This document shows, in pieces, positions 9,376 through 18,543 of a stretch of DNA of 64,000 bases. Origin of the DNA: Acinetobacter sp. ANC 4648 (GTDB lineage: Bacteria; Pseudomonadota; Gammaproteobacteria; Pseudomonadales; Moraxellaceae). How positions within the stretch are numbered: the stretch's first letter is position 1; every line of letters begins with the position of its first letter. Made by a program: the position numbers and the translations under genes. Location: the NCBI RefSeq assembly GCF_002135345.1, contig NZ_NEGI01000009.1, positions 1 through 64,000 on the forward strand, read 5' to 3'. Under the pieces are notes generated by a model. The model made no database searches and was not told the origin of the DNA. It was given only the letters and a program-made list of their open reading frames with translations.

Positions 9376-10017
9376 ATGACACTCCATCTAGGCGACACCG
9401 CACCTAATTTTGATCAAGAATCAAGTACTGGGATCATTAATTTTTATAATTTTTTAGGTGATAGTTGGGGCATTCTATTTTCCCACCCTGCGGACTACAC
9501 CCCAGTCTGTACCACTGAATTGGGCTACACAGCCAAGCTCAACGATGAATTTAAACAACGGGGCGTAAAGGTCATTGCGCTCTCTGTAGATGATGTCAAC
9601 TCTCATCTAGGCTGGATTAATGATATAGATGAAACGCAAGGGACTCAGGTCAACTTTCCAATCCTTGCAGACCAAGATCGTAAAGTTTCAACACTGTATG
9701 ATTTCATTCATCCCAACGCTAGCGCAACAGCGACGGTACGCTCTTTAGTCATTATTGATCCAGATAAAAAAATACGCCTAATTATTACTTATCCAGCATC
9801 AACTGGACGTAATTTTAATGAAATTTTGCGAGTGATTGATTCCCTGCAACTCACTGACCAATATAAAGTTGCAACGCCTGCCAACTGGCAGCAAGGTCAA
9901 GATGTCATTATTGTGCCATCTCTTCAAGATGAAGCTGAATTAAAGGAGCGCTTCCCGAAAGGATATACAGTGATCAAGCCTTATCTACGGTTAACACCTC
10001 AACCGAATCATCATTAA
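9376..10017 (+). CDS. 1-Cys peroxiredoxin (Prx6/LsfA type)
   Basis: A thiol peroxidase reducing hydrogen and alkyl peroxides in the cytosol. The 213 residues contain the peroxidatic motif HPADYTPVCTTE, with Cys45 as the peroxidatic cysteine and Thr42/Pro43 in place. There is no second conserved resolving cysteine, and the long C-terminal domain (about residues 150-213) is typical of the Prx6 group rather than AhpC. GAGGAC precedes the start. It is transcribed alone, divergent from secA, and followed by a terminator. Confidence 0.92.
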   Translation: MTLHLGDTAPNFDQESSTGIINFYNFLGDSWGILFSHPADYTPVCTTELGYTAKLNDEFKQRGVKVIALSVDDVNSHLGWINDIDETQGTQVNFPILADQDRKVSTLYDFIHPNASATATVRSLVIIDPDKKIRLIITYPASTGRNFNEILRVIDSLQLTDQYKVATPANWQQGQDVIIVPSLQDEAELKERFPKGYTVIKPYLRLTPQPNHH

Positions 10018-10053
10018 AATAAAGAAACTCGTATTAAAATTATACTCACAACT

Positions 10054-10077
10054 GCCCACCTTTGGATGGGCTTTTTA
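10054..10077 (+). terminator. Terminator after the peroxiredoxin gene
   Basis: A GCCCA/TGGGC stem with inner CC/GG pairs and a bulge, followed by a T-run. Confidence 0.7.
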
Positions 10078-10177
10078 TTTAAACCATTTACATAACATTA
10101 TAAAAACAAGATTGGTCTTTCATTCCATTTAGGTTATAAATCCAACGATTACTTTTAAACTAAAAATAAACACAAAC

Positions 10178-10990
10178 ATGATCTATAAAGTTCATCATTT
10201 GCACTGTGGCACCATGTGTCCAATCTGTGCACCGCTCTTTGGGCAAAAGGGTTTTAAAGCAGAAATTATTTGCCATTGCCTCCTCATTGAAACAGACCAA
10301 GGCTTAGTTTTGGTTGATACTGGCTTAGGCATTCAAGATTATTTACGCCCTAAACAGCGCTTAGGTTCAATGATTGCGAATATTGGTGCAATCGTATCTG
10401 ATCTAAATTTAACTGCTATTGCTCAAATTCAACAATTGGGCTTTAAACCGTCCGATGTCAAACATATTCTAATCAGCCATTTAGACTTTGATCATGCAGG
10501 TGGAATTTCAGACTTCCCGAATGCCACGATTCATATTTTATCGACAGAATTTAATGCCGCTCAATCGTTGTCGTTTCAGAGTAAACTTCGCTATCGGACA
10601 CAACAATTTAAGAATCATCGCTACTGGAATTTTATTGAACCACAACAAGGTGAAACCTGGTTTAATTTTTCCAGAGTACAAGCATTTAAACTGTTTAATG
10701 ATGAAATCCTGATGATTCCTCTGTTCGGACATACCGCAGGGCATTGTGGAATAGCGATTAAACAGCAAAATAATTGGCTGTTATTTTGTGGAGATGCTTA
10801 TTATTCCCATCTTGAACTTAATCCCCAGAACAAATTACCCAGTTTAGAAATCACGGAACGACTTTTGGCTTTTGATAACCTTAAACGTATTCAAAGCCTC
10901 AATGATATTCAACAACTTGCTCAGACTGAACCTCAAATTGAAATCATCTGTGCACATGACCCTATTGAATTAAAACGATATCAAATATGA
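10178..10990 (+). CDS. Metallo-beta-lactamase-fold hydrolase
   Basis: A 270-residue MBL-fold protein of unknown substrate. The metal-binding motif reads HLDFDHAGG (H101, D103, D105, H106), so the usual middle His of HxHxDH is Asp, a variant seen in several lactonase-like members. GHTAGHCG (third His), CGDAYYS (bridging Asp) and a late His (CAHDP) complete the metal site. Three cysteines near the N-terminus (C10, C14, C17) are unusual. No signal peptide is present, so it is cytoplasmic. Its stop overlaps the start of the next gene by 4 bases (ATGA), so the two are translationally coupled. No clear ribosome site is seen before the start. Confidence 0.88.
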   Translation: MIYKVHHLHCGTMCPICAPLFGQKGFKAEIICHCLLIETDQGLVLVDTGLGIQDYLRPKQRLGSMIANIGAIVSDLNLTAIAQIQQLGFKPSDVKHILISHLDFDHAGGISDFPNATIHILSTEFNAAQSLSFQSKLRYRTQQFKNHRYWNFIEPQQGETWFNFSRVQAFKLFNDEILMIPLFGHTAGHCGIAIKQQNNWLLFCGDAYYSHLELNPQNKLPSLEITERLLAFDNLKRIQSLNDIQQLAQTEPQIEIICAHDPIELKRYQI

Positions 10991-11568
10991 AAAACAATCT
11001 ACTTGTAGTAATGATCATAACGAGTATCCTCTTCACAGGATGTATGACCACAGCTGCACTACCACCTGAACAGCGCCCACACAACTGGGGACAGCTCATT
11101 GATCAACCCCATAACTTCTATAAAATTAGCAATACCGTTTTTCGTAGTGAACAACCTGATGCTGCTATGTTTTCTCAACTGCAACAGCAGAATATTGATA
11201 TTGTAATTAATTTACGCCATCGGGATAAAGATCAAACCATCTTTTCCAACCAGCCAATTCAACTGGTTCATATTCCCATCAATACGTGGGCGATCAATCG
11301 ACAAGATCTGCTTAAAGTCATGCAAACGATTCAAGCAGCCCAAAAAAACCAGCATAGAGTTTTAGTCCATTGCTACCATGGTTCAGACCGAACAGGAGCA
11401 AGTATTGCTATGTACCGCATTATTTTTGAAAACTGGAGCACAGCAGATGCGTTGAATGAAATGAAACATGGTGGTTACGGCTTTCATTCAATTTGGGGCA
11501 ATATTGAAAATTTATTTAGCCCTGAAAATATAAGATGGATTCGTGAGCAACTCACGAATCCATCTTAA
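10987..11568 (+). CDS. Lipoprotein dual-specificity/tyrosine phosphatase
   Basis: A 193-residue phosphatase of the cysteine-dependent superfamily: the catalytic loop HCYHGSDRTG gives C129 and R135 of the CX5R signature. The N-terminus is a lipoprotein signal (hydrophobic segment, LFTGC, Cys19), so the enzyme should sit in the periplasm tethered to a membrane. A general-acid Asp is expected in the 80s-100s (DKDQT is a candidate). The gene overlaps the preceding metallo-hydrolase by 4 bases, which suggests a joint task on a phosphorylated, perhaps lipid or sugar, substrate. The last codons are embedded in a 17-bp inverted repeat. Confidence 0.87.
   Translation: MKNNLLVVMIITSILFTGCMTTAALPPEQRPHNWGQLIDQPHNFYKISNTVFRSEQPDAAMFSQLQQQNIDIVINLRHRDKDQTIFSNQPIQLVHIPINTWAINRQDLLKVMQTIQAAQKNQHRVLVHCYHGSDRTGASIAMYRIIFENWSTADALNEMKHGGYGFHSIWGNIENLFSPENIRWIREQLTNPS
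11531..11567 (-). terminator. 17-bp perfect inverted repeat, probable terminator of the trpA-accD-folC-SPOR operon
   Basis: The arms 11531-11547 and 11551-11567 are perfectly complementary around a 3-base loop. The repeat covers the last twelve codons of the phosphatase gene and includes two bases of its stop. On the minus strand it is followed by TATTTT, a weak U-tract, 20 bases after the SPOR gene stop, so it most likely ends the leftward operon. On the plus strand only an A-run follows, so it should not terminate the phosphatase message there but would fold at its 3' end. Confidence 0.55.
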
Positions 11569-11586
11569 AAAACCATGTTAGACCCA

Positions 11587-12627
11587 TTAACGCTGATCTA
11601 AAGGTACCCAATCCATCACCCAAGCAGATTTCAATCCAAGGCTGACATCTGTGGTGATTTTTTTACGTGCAGCATCTGCACTATCGCGATCTTTTGACGG
11701 ACCAACCATAATACGGATCCCTTTTGAAGTCTGACTTCTAGTAACTTTATAGCCTTTAGCGCGTAATTTTGAAGCCAGTGCATCTGCATTTGCTTCATTT
11801 GCAGCCAGTGCAACCTGAACCATCCATTGCTTATCACCATTTTCAAGTAAAGTACGTGCTTTTTCAGCCTCAGCCTTTTTCTTAGCTTCTTCTTGAACTT
11901 TATGCTTTTTGTCCTCAGCAGCCTTTTTATCCGCCTCTGCTTTTTTCCTCTCGACTTCAGCCTGTGCCACTTCAGCTTTCTTTTTTGCCTCTTCTTGAGC
12001 TTTTAGTTTCTTCTCTTCAGCCGCTTTTTTATCAGCCTCTGCTTTTTTCTCTATTTCAGCATCTTTTCGCTTCTGCTCAGCTAACTTTTTTTCAACTTCC
12101 AGCTTTTGCTTCTGCTCAATTAACTTTTTTTCAATTTCAGCCTTTTGCTTCTGTTGGGTCTGTTGCTGTTCAAGCTTCTTCTGATCTGCAGCATTTAGTT
12201 TCGCTTTGGTTTTTTCATCTTGCACCAACTCAGGTGGAATATCTGTCCCCTCTTGAGCCGTAGCACCTCGTCGTGCATTCATTGCTGCATATTCCTCTGC
12301 AGCCTTACGTGCAGCATCGGCTTCTGCTTGTTGTTGCATGCGTAAAAAATCTGCCGCTTTCGCCTCTTGTTCGGCAACCGCTTTTTCACGTGAACGTTTT
12401 TGTTCTTCAAGCAAACGTTTTTCAGTAGCAACATCGACAGTTAAAGGTTGCAACTGCACAGCCTCACCAATAAATGAAGCTTTATTTTGTTGCTGTACCT
12501 GTTCCGTAGGTGTTATCTGGGTTTGCTTTTGATGTATTTCTTCTTTGCCTTTTAGAAGTAAAGCCGCCAATAAAACACCACCACCTAATAAAACAACTCC
12601 GCCCATCCAACGTTGTTTGTTATTCAT
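11587..12627 (-). CDS. SPOR-domain cell-envelope protein with long charged coiled coil
   Basis: A 346-residue membrane protein. After a short cytoplasmic tip a transmembrane segment (about residues 6-25) leads into a roughly 220-residue region rich in Lys, Glu, Ala and Gln, certainly helical. The C-terminal 75 residues are a SPOR domain (WMVQVALAANEANAD...), which binds denuded septal peptidoglycan. The coil contains two near-identical copies of about 34 residues (KAEADKKAAE...EEAKKKAE). The start at 12627 was chosen because its ATG overlaps the folC stop (ATGA) with AGAAG upstream; a longer frame up to 12681 would run deep into folC. Placement after folC matches DedD-like proteins of other gammaproteobacteria, though the coil is much longer here. 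Confidence 0.85.
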   Translation of the reverse strand: MNNKQRWMGGVVLLGGGVLLAALLLKGKEEIHQKQTQITPTEQVQQQNKASFIGEAVQLQPLTVDVATEKRLLEEQKRSREKAVAEQEAKAADFLRMQQQAEADAARKAAEEYAAMNARRGATAQEGTDIPPELVQDEKTKAKLNAADQKKLEQQQTQQKQKAEIEKKLIEQKQKLEVEKKLAEQKRKDAEIEKKAEADKKAAEEKKLKAQEEAKKKAEVAQAEVERKKAEADKKAAEDKKHKVQEEAKKKAEAEKARTLLENGDKQWMVQVALAANEANADALASKLRAKGYKVTRSQTSKGIRIMVGPSKDRDSADAARKKITTDVSLGLKSAWVMDWVPLDQR

Positions 12628-13910
12628 TGACATTCTTCTAAATACTCCCAGACCGCTTCTAAAGTATGAAACGAACCACACACCAAAATCAGCTGATTAT
12701 TTTTTGTTTCTTGCAGCGCTGATTGGAATGCAACTTGTACATTTTGAAATTGTTGAACTGATTGATCCTGCAACGCCACTTGTAATTGTTGCATTGGGGC
12801 TGCTCGAGGCACGGTTAATGGTGCAACTTTCCAGAGTGACACTGTATTTTTCAATAATTTAACCACAGCATCGATGTCTTTATCGACCAACATGGAAAAT
12901 ACGGTAACCACTTCTGTGTACTGTTTATTGTATTTTAAGAAGTTTCGCAATTGCTTTAACAAAAAATCAACACCATGTGGATTATGTCCCGCATCAAAAA
13001 TCACGGTTCTATCCACTATTTGCCGAATTTCAAAGCGCCCTGCTAATTTTGCAGCTTGAACACCTTGGGCAATAGCCGCTTGTGAAACAGTTAAGCCGCT
13101 GACCAAAATGGCCGCAACCGCAGTCGAAATATTCTCTATCGCTAAAGTACCCAGCGGTAATTTTAAGGTAGTACCCGAAGTCGCAAAATTCCAAGTCAGC
13201 CCATCTTGGGCATATTCATAAAAATAATCACGATTAACCACATATAACTTAGCATTACATTGTTCTACTTTGACTTGAATGGCCTGTGGTAAATCCTGTA
13301 CCCCCGCAAAAACAACAGGAATATTTTGACGAATAATTCCAGCTTTTTCAAAAGCAATTTTTTCGATGCTATCGCCTAACCAATCAGTATGATCTAAACC
13401 AATATTAGTAATCACAGCAACATCTGGATTCACCACATTGACCACATCTAAACGGCCACCTAAGCCAACTTCAAGTACCCAAACATCACATTGTTGTTGT
13501 TTAAAAATCACCAAAGCTGCAAGTGTTGTCGCTTCAAAAAATGAAAGAGATAAATCACAAGCACGGCGTGCTTGATCAACTTGAACAAAAGCATTTACTA
13601 AAATTTGATCATCAACTTCTATGCCTGAAAGTTTGATCCGTTCGTTGAATTTATAGATATGGGGCGATTGGTATAAACCCACTTTATAGCCCTGTGCATT
13701 TAAAATAGCAGCAAGTGTGGTTGTTGTTGAACCCTTACCATTGGTTCCTGCAACCGTTAAAACTTTGGCATTAGGTTGTGTAACACCCAATTTTTCAGCC
13801 ACAGGAATGACTCGTTCTAAACCAAGATCAATCCCTGTAACGTGAACATGGCTCCAATAATCGAGCCATGTTTGTAAATCATCAGTGTCTAGTGGTGCAG
13901 TGTGGTTCAA
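12624..13910 (-). CDS. folC: Bifunctional tetrahydrofolate synthase / dihydrofolate synthase
   Basis: FolC adds glutamate to dihydropteroate and lengthens the glutamate tail of folates. The 428-residue protein carries the Mur-ligase-type P-loop GTNGKGST, the LYQSPH motif, LGGRLDVVN and the late FDAGHNPHG. It overlaps accD by 4 bases upstream and the SPOR gene downstream, so the operon is translated as a coupled series. Confidence 0.96.
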   Translation of the reverse strand: MNHTAPLDTDDLQTWLDYWSHVHVTGIDLGLERVIPVAEKLGVTQPNAKVLTVAGTNGKGSTTTTLAAILNAQGYKVGLYQSPHIYKFNERIKLSGIEVDDQILVNAFVQVDQARRACDLSLSFFEATTLAALVIFKQQQCDVWVLEVGLGGRLDVVNVVNPDVAVITNIGLDHTDWLGDSIEKIAFEKAGIIRQNIPVVFAGVQDLPQAIQVKVEQCNAKLYVVNRDYFYEYAQDGLTWNFATSGTTLKLPLGTLAIENISTAVAAILVSGLTVSQAAIAQGVQAAKLAGRFEIRQIVDRTVIFDAGHNPHGVDFLLKQLRNFLKYNKQYTEVVTVFSMLVDKDIDAVVKLLKNTVSLWKVAPLTVPRAAPMQQLQVALQDQSVQQFQNVQVAFQSALQETKNNQLILVCGSFHTLEAVWEYLEECQ

Positions 13911-14803
13911 GGCAAATTCATCAACTTAGCTACAATACGATATACAGTATCACGTAATGCATGACGATGGACAATTTGGTCGATTACACCATGATCAAGC
14001 AAATACTCAGCGCGTTGGAATGGTTCTTCCAATTTTTCACGCACAGTTTGCTCAATTACACGTTTACCAGCAAATCCAATCATCGCTTTCGGTTCTGCAA
14101 TATGAACATCACCTAACATTGCCAATGATGCCGTTACACCACCATAAACAGGATGAGTGAGAACAACAATATAAGGCAGGTGAGCATCTTTCATTCTTTG
14201 AATCACCGCAGATGTACGTGCCATTTGCATTAAAGACAACATGCCTTCTTGCATACGTGCACCACCGGAAGCAGCAAAACAAATCAATGGCTGTTTGGTA
14301 GCAATCGCTTTTTCAGCAGCTTGTATAAAACGATCACCCACCACTGTACCCATCGATCCAGCCATGAAATCAAATTCAAAAGCACAAGCGACTAAGGGAA
14401 TTCCTTTCAGTACACCTTGCATCACTACTAATGCTTCAGTCTCACCCGTTTTTTCCTGTGCTTCTTTGATACGCTCAGGATATGGTCGACTATCGACAAA
14501 ATGTAGTGGATCTTTAACCACAAATTCTTGACCGAGTTCGTGTTGTACTTGATCTAAAAACCAATTCAAACGATCACGGGCTTTCATACGCAAATGTTCG
14601 TCACATTGTGGACAAACATAAGCATTGAAAGACATTGCGGTACGAGTCACTAAAGCATGACATTCAGGGCACTCAATGGTTGGCTCGGTAAATGTTGCCT
14701 TGAGTGTCTGTTGTTGATCTGGCATATGAATGCCTGGAATCGAACGATCCGTCCACGGTGTGATAGGACTCAGAACTTTCCCTGATTTCACTTCTTGATT
14801 CAT
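13907..14803 (-). CDS. accD: Acetyl-CoA carboxylase carboxyltransferase subunit beta
   Basis: AccD, with AccA, transfers the carboxyl group from biotin to acetyl-CoA to give malonyl-CoA for fatty-acid synthesis. The 298-residue protein has a four-cysteine zinc ribbon (CPECHALV...CPQC) at about residues 39-61 and the crotonase-like carboxyltransferase core with GGARMQEG and THPVYGGVTAS. It overlaps trpA and folC by 4 bases each. Linkage of trpA, accD and folC is widespread in gammaproteobacteria. Confidence 0.97.
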   Translation of the reverse strand: MNQEVKSGKVLSPITPWTDRSIPGIHMPDQQQTLKATFTEPTIECPECHALVTRTAMSFNAYVCPQCDEHLRMKARDRLNWFLDQVQHELGQEFVVKDPLHFVDSRPYPERIKEAQEKTGETEALVVMQGVLKGIPLVACAFEFDFMAGSMGTVVGDRFIQAAEKAIATKQPLICFAASGGARMQEGMLSLMQMARTSAVIQRMKDAHLPYIVVLTHPVYGGVTASLAMLGDVHIAEPKAMIGFAGKRVIEQTVREKLEEPFQRAEYLLDHGVIDQIVHRHALRDTVYRIVAKLMNLP

Positions 14804-15603
14804 ACTAACTCATCGAGCGCTGCTCGAAGCTCCTTGACTTTATTTACCGCAGATTCCACGGCCTGTTCTGGTGCTAAGTTTGCAAATGGCTTAACAAACG
14901 CACTTCCGACAATGACTGCATCGGCAACACGACCGACTGCTTTCGCAGAGGCTGCATCACTAATCCCGAAACCAACACCCACAGGGATATCAGTATACGA
15001 TTTGATTTTTTCAATACGTGCTGCGACTTCATCCGTATCTAAAGTTGCAGCTCCCGTTACCCCCTTAAGCGACACGTAATAAATAAAGCCACTGGCTTGC
15101 TTCACAACGTGCTGAATACGATGGTCGGTTGAAGTTGGTGCAAGTAAAAAGATTTGATCCATATCATATTTTTTTAATACAACATCTAAATCTTTAGCTT
15201 CTTCTGGAGGTAAATCCACCAACAACAAGCCATCTACACCACACTCTTTAGCCACTGATACAAACTTTTCATAACCAATCACTTCTACTGGGTTTAAATA
15301 GCCCATAAGAACGACAGGTGTCGTTGTATCTTTTTGACGAAATTCTTTCACCATATTCAATGCATCAAGCGTATTGGTTCCTGCAGCTAAAGCACGCTCT
15401 GCAGCAAGTGCAATCACGGGACCATCAGCCATTGGGTCAGAAAATGGCAACCCAAGTTCCAGTACATCTACACCCGCTTCAACCATTTGATGCAACAAAG
15501 GTACAGTAACCTGTGGTTGAGGATCACCCGCCATAACATAAGAAACCAAAGCCTTACGCTGTTGAGATTTAAGCTGTGCAAATCGAGTGACTAAACGTGA
15601 CAT
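14800..15603 (-). CDS. trpA: Tryptophan synthase alpha subunit
   Basis: TrpA splits indole-3-glycerol phosphate to indole, which passes to TrpB. The start at 15603 (MSRLVTRF...) gives 267 residues, the normal length; the frame stays open to 15714 but that extension is not part of the family. Signature ELGLPFSDPMADGP holds the catalytic Asp, and the catalytic Glu is in VLELGLPF; GVGFGIS binds the phosphate. AAGGAA lies 11 bases before the start. It leads the operon trpA-accD-folC-SPOR; trpB is not in the window. Confidence 0.96.
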   Translation of the reverse strand: MSRLVTRFAQLKSQQRKALVSYVMAGDPQPQVTVPLLHQMVEAGVDVLELGLPFSDPMADGPVIALAAERALAAGTNTLDALNMVKEFRQKDTTTPVVLMGYLNPVEVIGYEKFVSVAKECGVDGLLLVDLPPEEAKDLDVVLKKYDMDQIFLLAPTSTDHRIQHVVKQASGFIYYVSLKGVTGAATLDTDEVAARIEKIKSYTDIPVGVGFGISDAASAKAVGRVADAVIVGSAFVKPFANLAPEQAVESAVNKVKELRAALDELV

Positions 15604-15965
15604 AGGGGGTACATTCCTTGGATTGTTAAAACTTGAGGAGTTGGTTCTGTATAAATACAAGTCCTGCATTGTAACGCTATTTTTTACCCATTGAATAGGG
15701 CATCTCAGTCGCACAATGTGATCTCATATTGATACACAATTGATAAAACAACCCAATGACTCCATTTAGCTATATTTTATTTTTTTGAACAATGATCAAA
15801 GCTTCCTATTTTTAGCTTTTTAAAATATTACAAGTATTTATAAAAACTTAAATTAAATTGCAAAAAGCTTTTTAAAAAAACAATTTAGGCAATTACGTTT
15901 AACTTTCCTTAAATTGCAAAAGCTGTTCTATACTAGGCGGGTTTTTTCGTTTATTCCTTATTTTT
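15604..15965. other. Divergent intergenic region trpA / NhaC-type antiporter
   Basis: About 360 AT-rich bases with no supported gene. A TACAAT box on the minus strand (15668-15673) could be the trpA -10, with a poor -35. On the plus strand TATACT at about 15931 is a possible -10 for the antiporter gene. No riboswitch or attenuator structure is evident. Confidence 0.4.
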
Positions 15966-17300
15966 ATGACCTCCCACACCCACAGCAAGGTGCAAGCCCG
16001 AGCGCTTGCGCTGGTACCGCTTATTGTTTTTTTAGCCCTCTTTTTAGGCAGTGGTATTTACCATTCAATGATCGGTACTGAATTTGCATTTTATCAAATC
16101 AAAGCACCTGTGGCTGCAATTCCTGCCATCATTTTGGCGGTACTGATGTATCGCGGCAAGCTGAATACTGCCATTGATGAGTTTTTGAAAGGTGCGAGCC
16201 ACCCAAATCTCATCTTAATGTTCATGGTATTTATGCTTGCAGGTGCTTTTGCTAGTGTATCGAGTAGTATTGGTAGTGTCGATGCAACGGTTCAATTTGG
16301 ACTTTCTATTATTCCACCCGCATTAGTTTTGCCCATGCTATTTATCATTTCAGCGTTCATTGCGACTGCAATGGGAACTTCGATGGGTACGATTGCCGCT
16401 TGCGCCCCGATTGCCTTTGGCTTCGCTACAGCCACCGATATTGCGACTGTCTACGCAATTGGTGCAGTTGTAGGTGGTGCAATGTTTGGTGACAATTTAT
16501 CCATGATTTCAGATACGACTATTGCTGCAACACGAAGCTTAAATGTCGAACTACGAGATAAATTTAGAGTCAATGTCTGGATTGCAGTGCCTGCTGCAAT
16601 AATTACCTTATTAATCTATGTCTTTATGACAGAAAACTCACAAGCTCTTGCCTATAAAAACTATGATGCTTGGCTCATTCTGCCTTATCTTGCTGTATTC
16701 TTTTTAGCATTTACTCGCTTGCATGTCTTGGCAGTTTTAACTTTTGGAATTATTTTATCTGGCTTAATGGGCTTATTTGAAAAACCAGATTTTGACTTAT
16801 TAGTCTTCAATAATTCAATTTACAATGGTTTTGTCAGCATGTTTGAAGTTGCCTTACTGTCGATGTTTCTAGGTGGTTTATCTGCCATCCTACAAAAAGA
16901 AGGCGGTTTAGAATGGCTAATTCAACGAATTTATAGCATTACGCGACGCTTAAGAGTTGGCACACAACGTGCTGGTGAAATTGGAATTAGCTTTTTAGTC
17001 ATTTTTTCAAATTTGTTCGTGGCAAATAATACCGTTGCAATTATTTTAGCTGGTGATATGGCACGCGAAGTTGCGAAAGAATATGATGTCGACCCTAAAC
17101 GTGCCGCAGCATTTATGGATATTTTTTCTTGTGTAGTACAAGGTTTAATTCCGTATGGCGCACAATTACTTTTAGCCTGCTCAATTGCAAAAATATCTCC
17201 AATTGAATTGATTGGTACGATTTATTATTGTTGGATTTTGGCAGTTTTTGCAATACTCGCGATTATCTTCCGTTACCCACGGCTAAAAAGTTCTGTTTAA
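15966..17300 (+). CDS. NhaC-family Na+/H+ antiporter
   Basis: A 444-residue inner-membrane carrier with about eleven hydrophobic segments spread over its length. Family features: the AMGTSMGTIAACAPIAFG stretch, GGAMFGDNLSMISDTTIAATRS (polar, with the Asp residues thought to serve ion exchange), and SNLFVANNTVAIILAGDMARE in the second half, which mirrors the first. Such carriers exchange Na+ for H+, or in some cases organic acids or amines; the substrate is not fixed by sequence. Monocistronic with its own terminator. Confidence 0.87.
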   Translation: MTSHTHSKVQARALALVPLIVFLALFLGSGIYHSMIGTEFAFYQIKAPVAAIPAIILAVLMYRGKLNTAIDEFLKGASHPNLILMFMVFMLAGAFASVSSSIGSVDATVQFGLSIIPPALVLPMLFIISAFIATAMGTSMGTIAACAPIAFGFATATDIATVYAIGAVVGGAMFGDNLSMISDTTIAATRSLNVELRDKFRVNVWIAVPAAIITLLIYVFMTENSQALAYKNYDAWLILPYLAVFFLAFTRLHVLAVLTFGIILSGLMGLFEKPDFDLLVFNNSIYNGFVSMFEVALLSMFLGGLSAILQKEGGLEWLIQRIYSITRRLRVGTQRAGEIGISFLVIFSNLFVANNTVAIILAGDMAREVAKEYDVDPKRAAAFMDIFSCVVQGLIPYGAQLLLACSIAKISPIELIGTIYYCWILAVFAILAIIFRYPRLKSSV

Positions 17301-17335
17301 AACCAACCTATAGTAATGATTCAAATAAAAATATG

Positions 17336-17359
17336 GCGAGTATCAGACTCGCTTTTTTT
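17336..17359 (+). terminator. Terminator after the antiporter gene
   Basis: A GCGAG/CTCGC stem with a 7-base loop followed by seven T residues. Confidence 0.8.
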
Positions 17360-17372
17360 ATATTAAGCTGGT

Positions 17373-18401
17373 TTATTTGAGTTGTTGTTTTTTCTGCAAC
17401 AAAGTCTGCCCACTATAAGCTTTATAGGCTCTCGCCAAAGCTGATTGATCCGAATAGCCCAAGTCCAGTGCAATATTGGTTAGCGTTAATTTTTGCATAA
17501 GTAAATATTCACAACGCTTCATTCGCTCCTCTTCCAAAATTACTTTAAACGAAGTCTCCAATTGGCTAAGTTTTCGTTGTAGAGTTCTCACTGACATATG
17601 TAATTCTTGCGCAATATCTTCAATTTTAGGTGCTTGTTGTTCCAGCTTAATATACTCCGCAATAATAAACTGTAAATGTTGCGCAACCGTCGTCAGCTGG
17701 GCACGTTGTAATAATGTTGCTTCTGCCTGTTTCACCAAGAGTTGAATTAAATTAGGATCTGCTTGTTCGGGCTTTAACGACAGCACCTCGGTTGAAAAAA
17801 TCACCTCATAGAGTGGTTGCTCAAACTTAAGTTTACATTGATAAAATTCTTGATAATATTTCAACGGAATTTGTGGCACATTGACGAAACTCATTTGCAG
17901 CAAAGGAAACTGATCTAAAGGCACAAATTGTTTGGCTAAATATAACATTGCAGCCAACGTGACTTCATGCAGAAAAATATATTTTGCATCACTTAAAGGG
18001 CAAAACATACGAATCGTCTGCCCTTCACGCACATACTGCATTTGCGTCACATGCGCGCCATCTATCACTAAACGACTAAATCGAATCACATATTCTAAAG
18101 CTTGAGCCAAATTCTCACTGCGCGATGCCATATAGCCCAACAAACCAAAATGTGCAGGACTAATACACTTTGCCATCGCAAAAGCGAAATTAGGGCAATC
18201 CAGATACTGACGTGTCGCACAGATCAGCTCCATGAAAAACGCATAAGATGACTGTTGGTCAATTGGTTGACTTAATACTTCATCCAGCAGAACCTGTTGC
18301 TCTAAAGTAAGATCCAGTACTTTCCAATCTAATTGATTTTTTTTTAAAAAAGCTTTCCAAAGCTGGAAATAACCATTTGATATTTTTATTTCATTTTGCA
18401 T
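17373..18401 (-). CDS. AraC-family transcriptional regulator
   Basis: A 342-residue regulator. The N-terminal ~230 residues fit the arabinose-binding-like domain of the OruR/ArgR-type AraC group (GLLGYMASRSENLAQALEYVIRFSRL is characteristic). The C-terminal ~100 residues hold two helix-turn-helix motifs (IEDIAQELHMSVRTLQRKL and LTNIALDLGYSDQSALARAYKAYSG). It is divergent from three tandem metal-dependent-hydrolase-like genes, with 142 bases between, so it is the likely local regulator of that cluster. The ligand is unknown. Confidence 0.88.
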   Translation of the reverse strand: MQNEIKISNGYFQLWKAFLKKNQLDWKVLDLTLEQQVLLDEVLSQPIDQQSSYAFFMELICATRQYLDCPNFAFAMAKCISPAHFGLLGYMASRSENLAQALEYVIRFSRLVIDGAHVTQMQYVREGQTIRMFCPLSDAKYIFLHEVTLAAMLYLAKQFVPLDQFPLLQMSFVNVPQIPLKYYQEFYQCKLKFEQPLYEVIFSTEVLSLKPEQADPNLIQLLVKQAEATLLQRAQLTTVAQHLQFIIAEYIKLEQQAPKIEDIAQELHMSVRTLQRKLSQLETSFKVILEEERMKRCEYLLMQKLTLTNIALDLGYSDQSALARAYKAYSGQTLLQKKQQLK

Positions 18402-18543
18402 GGCCTTGCCTATGTCTCAATCAATATTGAAATGGTGCATTGTCATCTGTCATAAAATGTATAAAAAATGGCAACAACTGTCAAAACAAAGTTGTAAAAG
18501 ACCGACATACTGTAATCATCCAAGGCTTTACAAGTAAAATAAG

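Noticed and set aside
11868..12053. Repeat sequence in the SPOR gene as a mobile or phase-variable element
   Set aside because: The repeats keep the frame and encode a coiled coil; they are explained by internal duplication of the coil.
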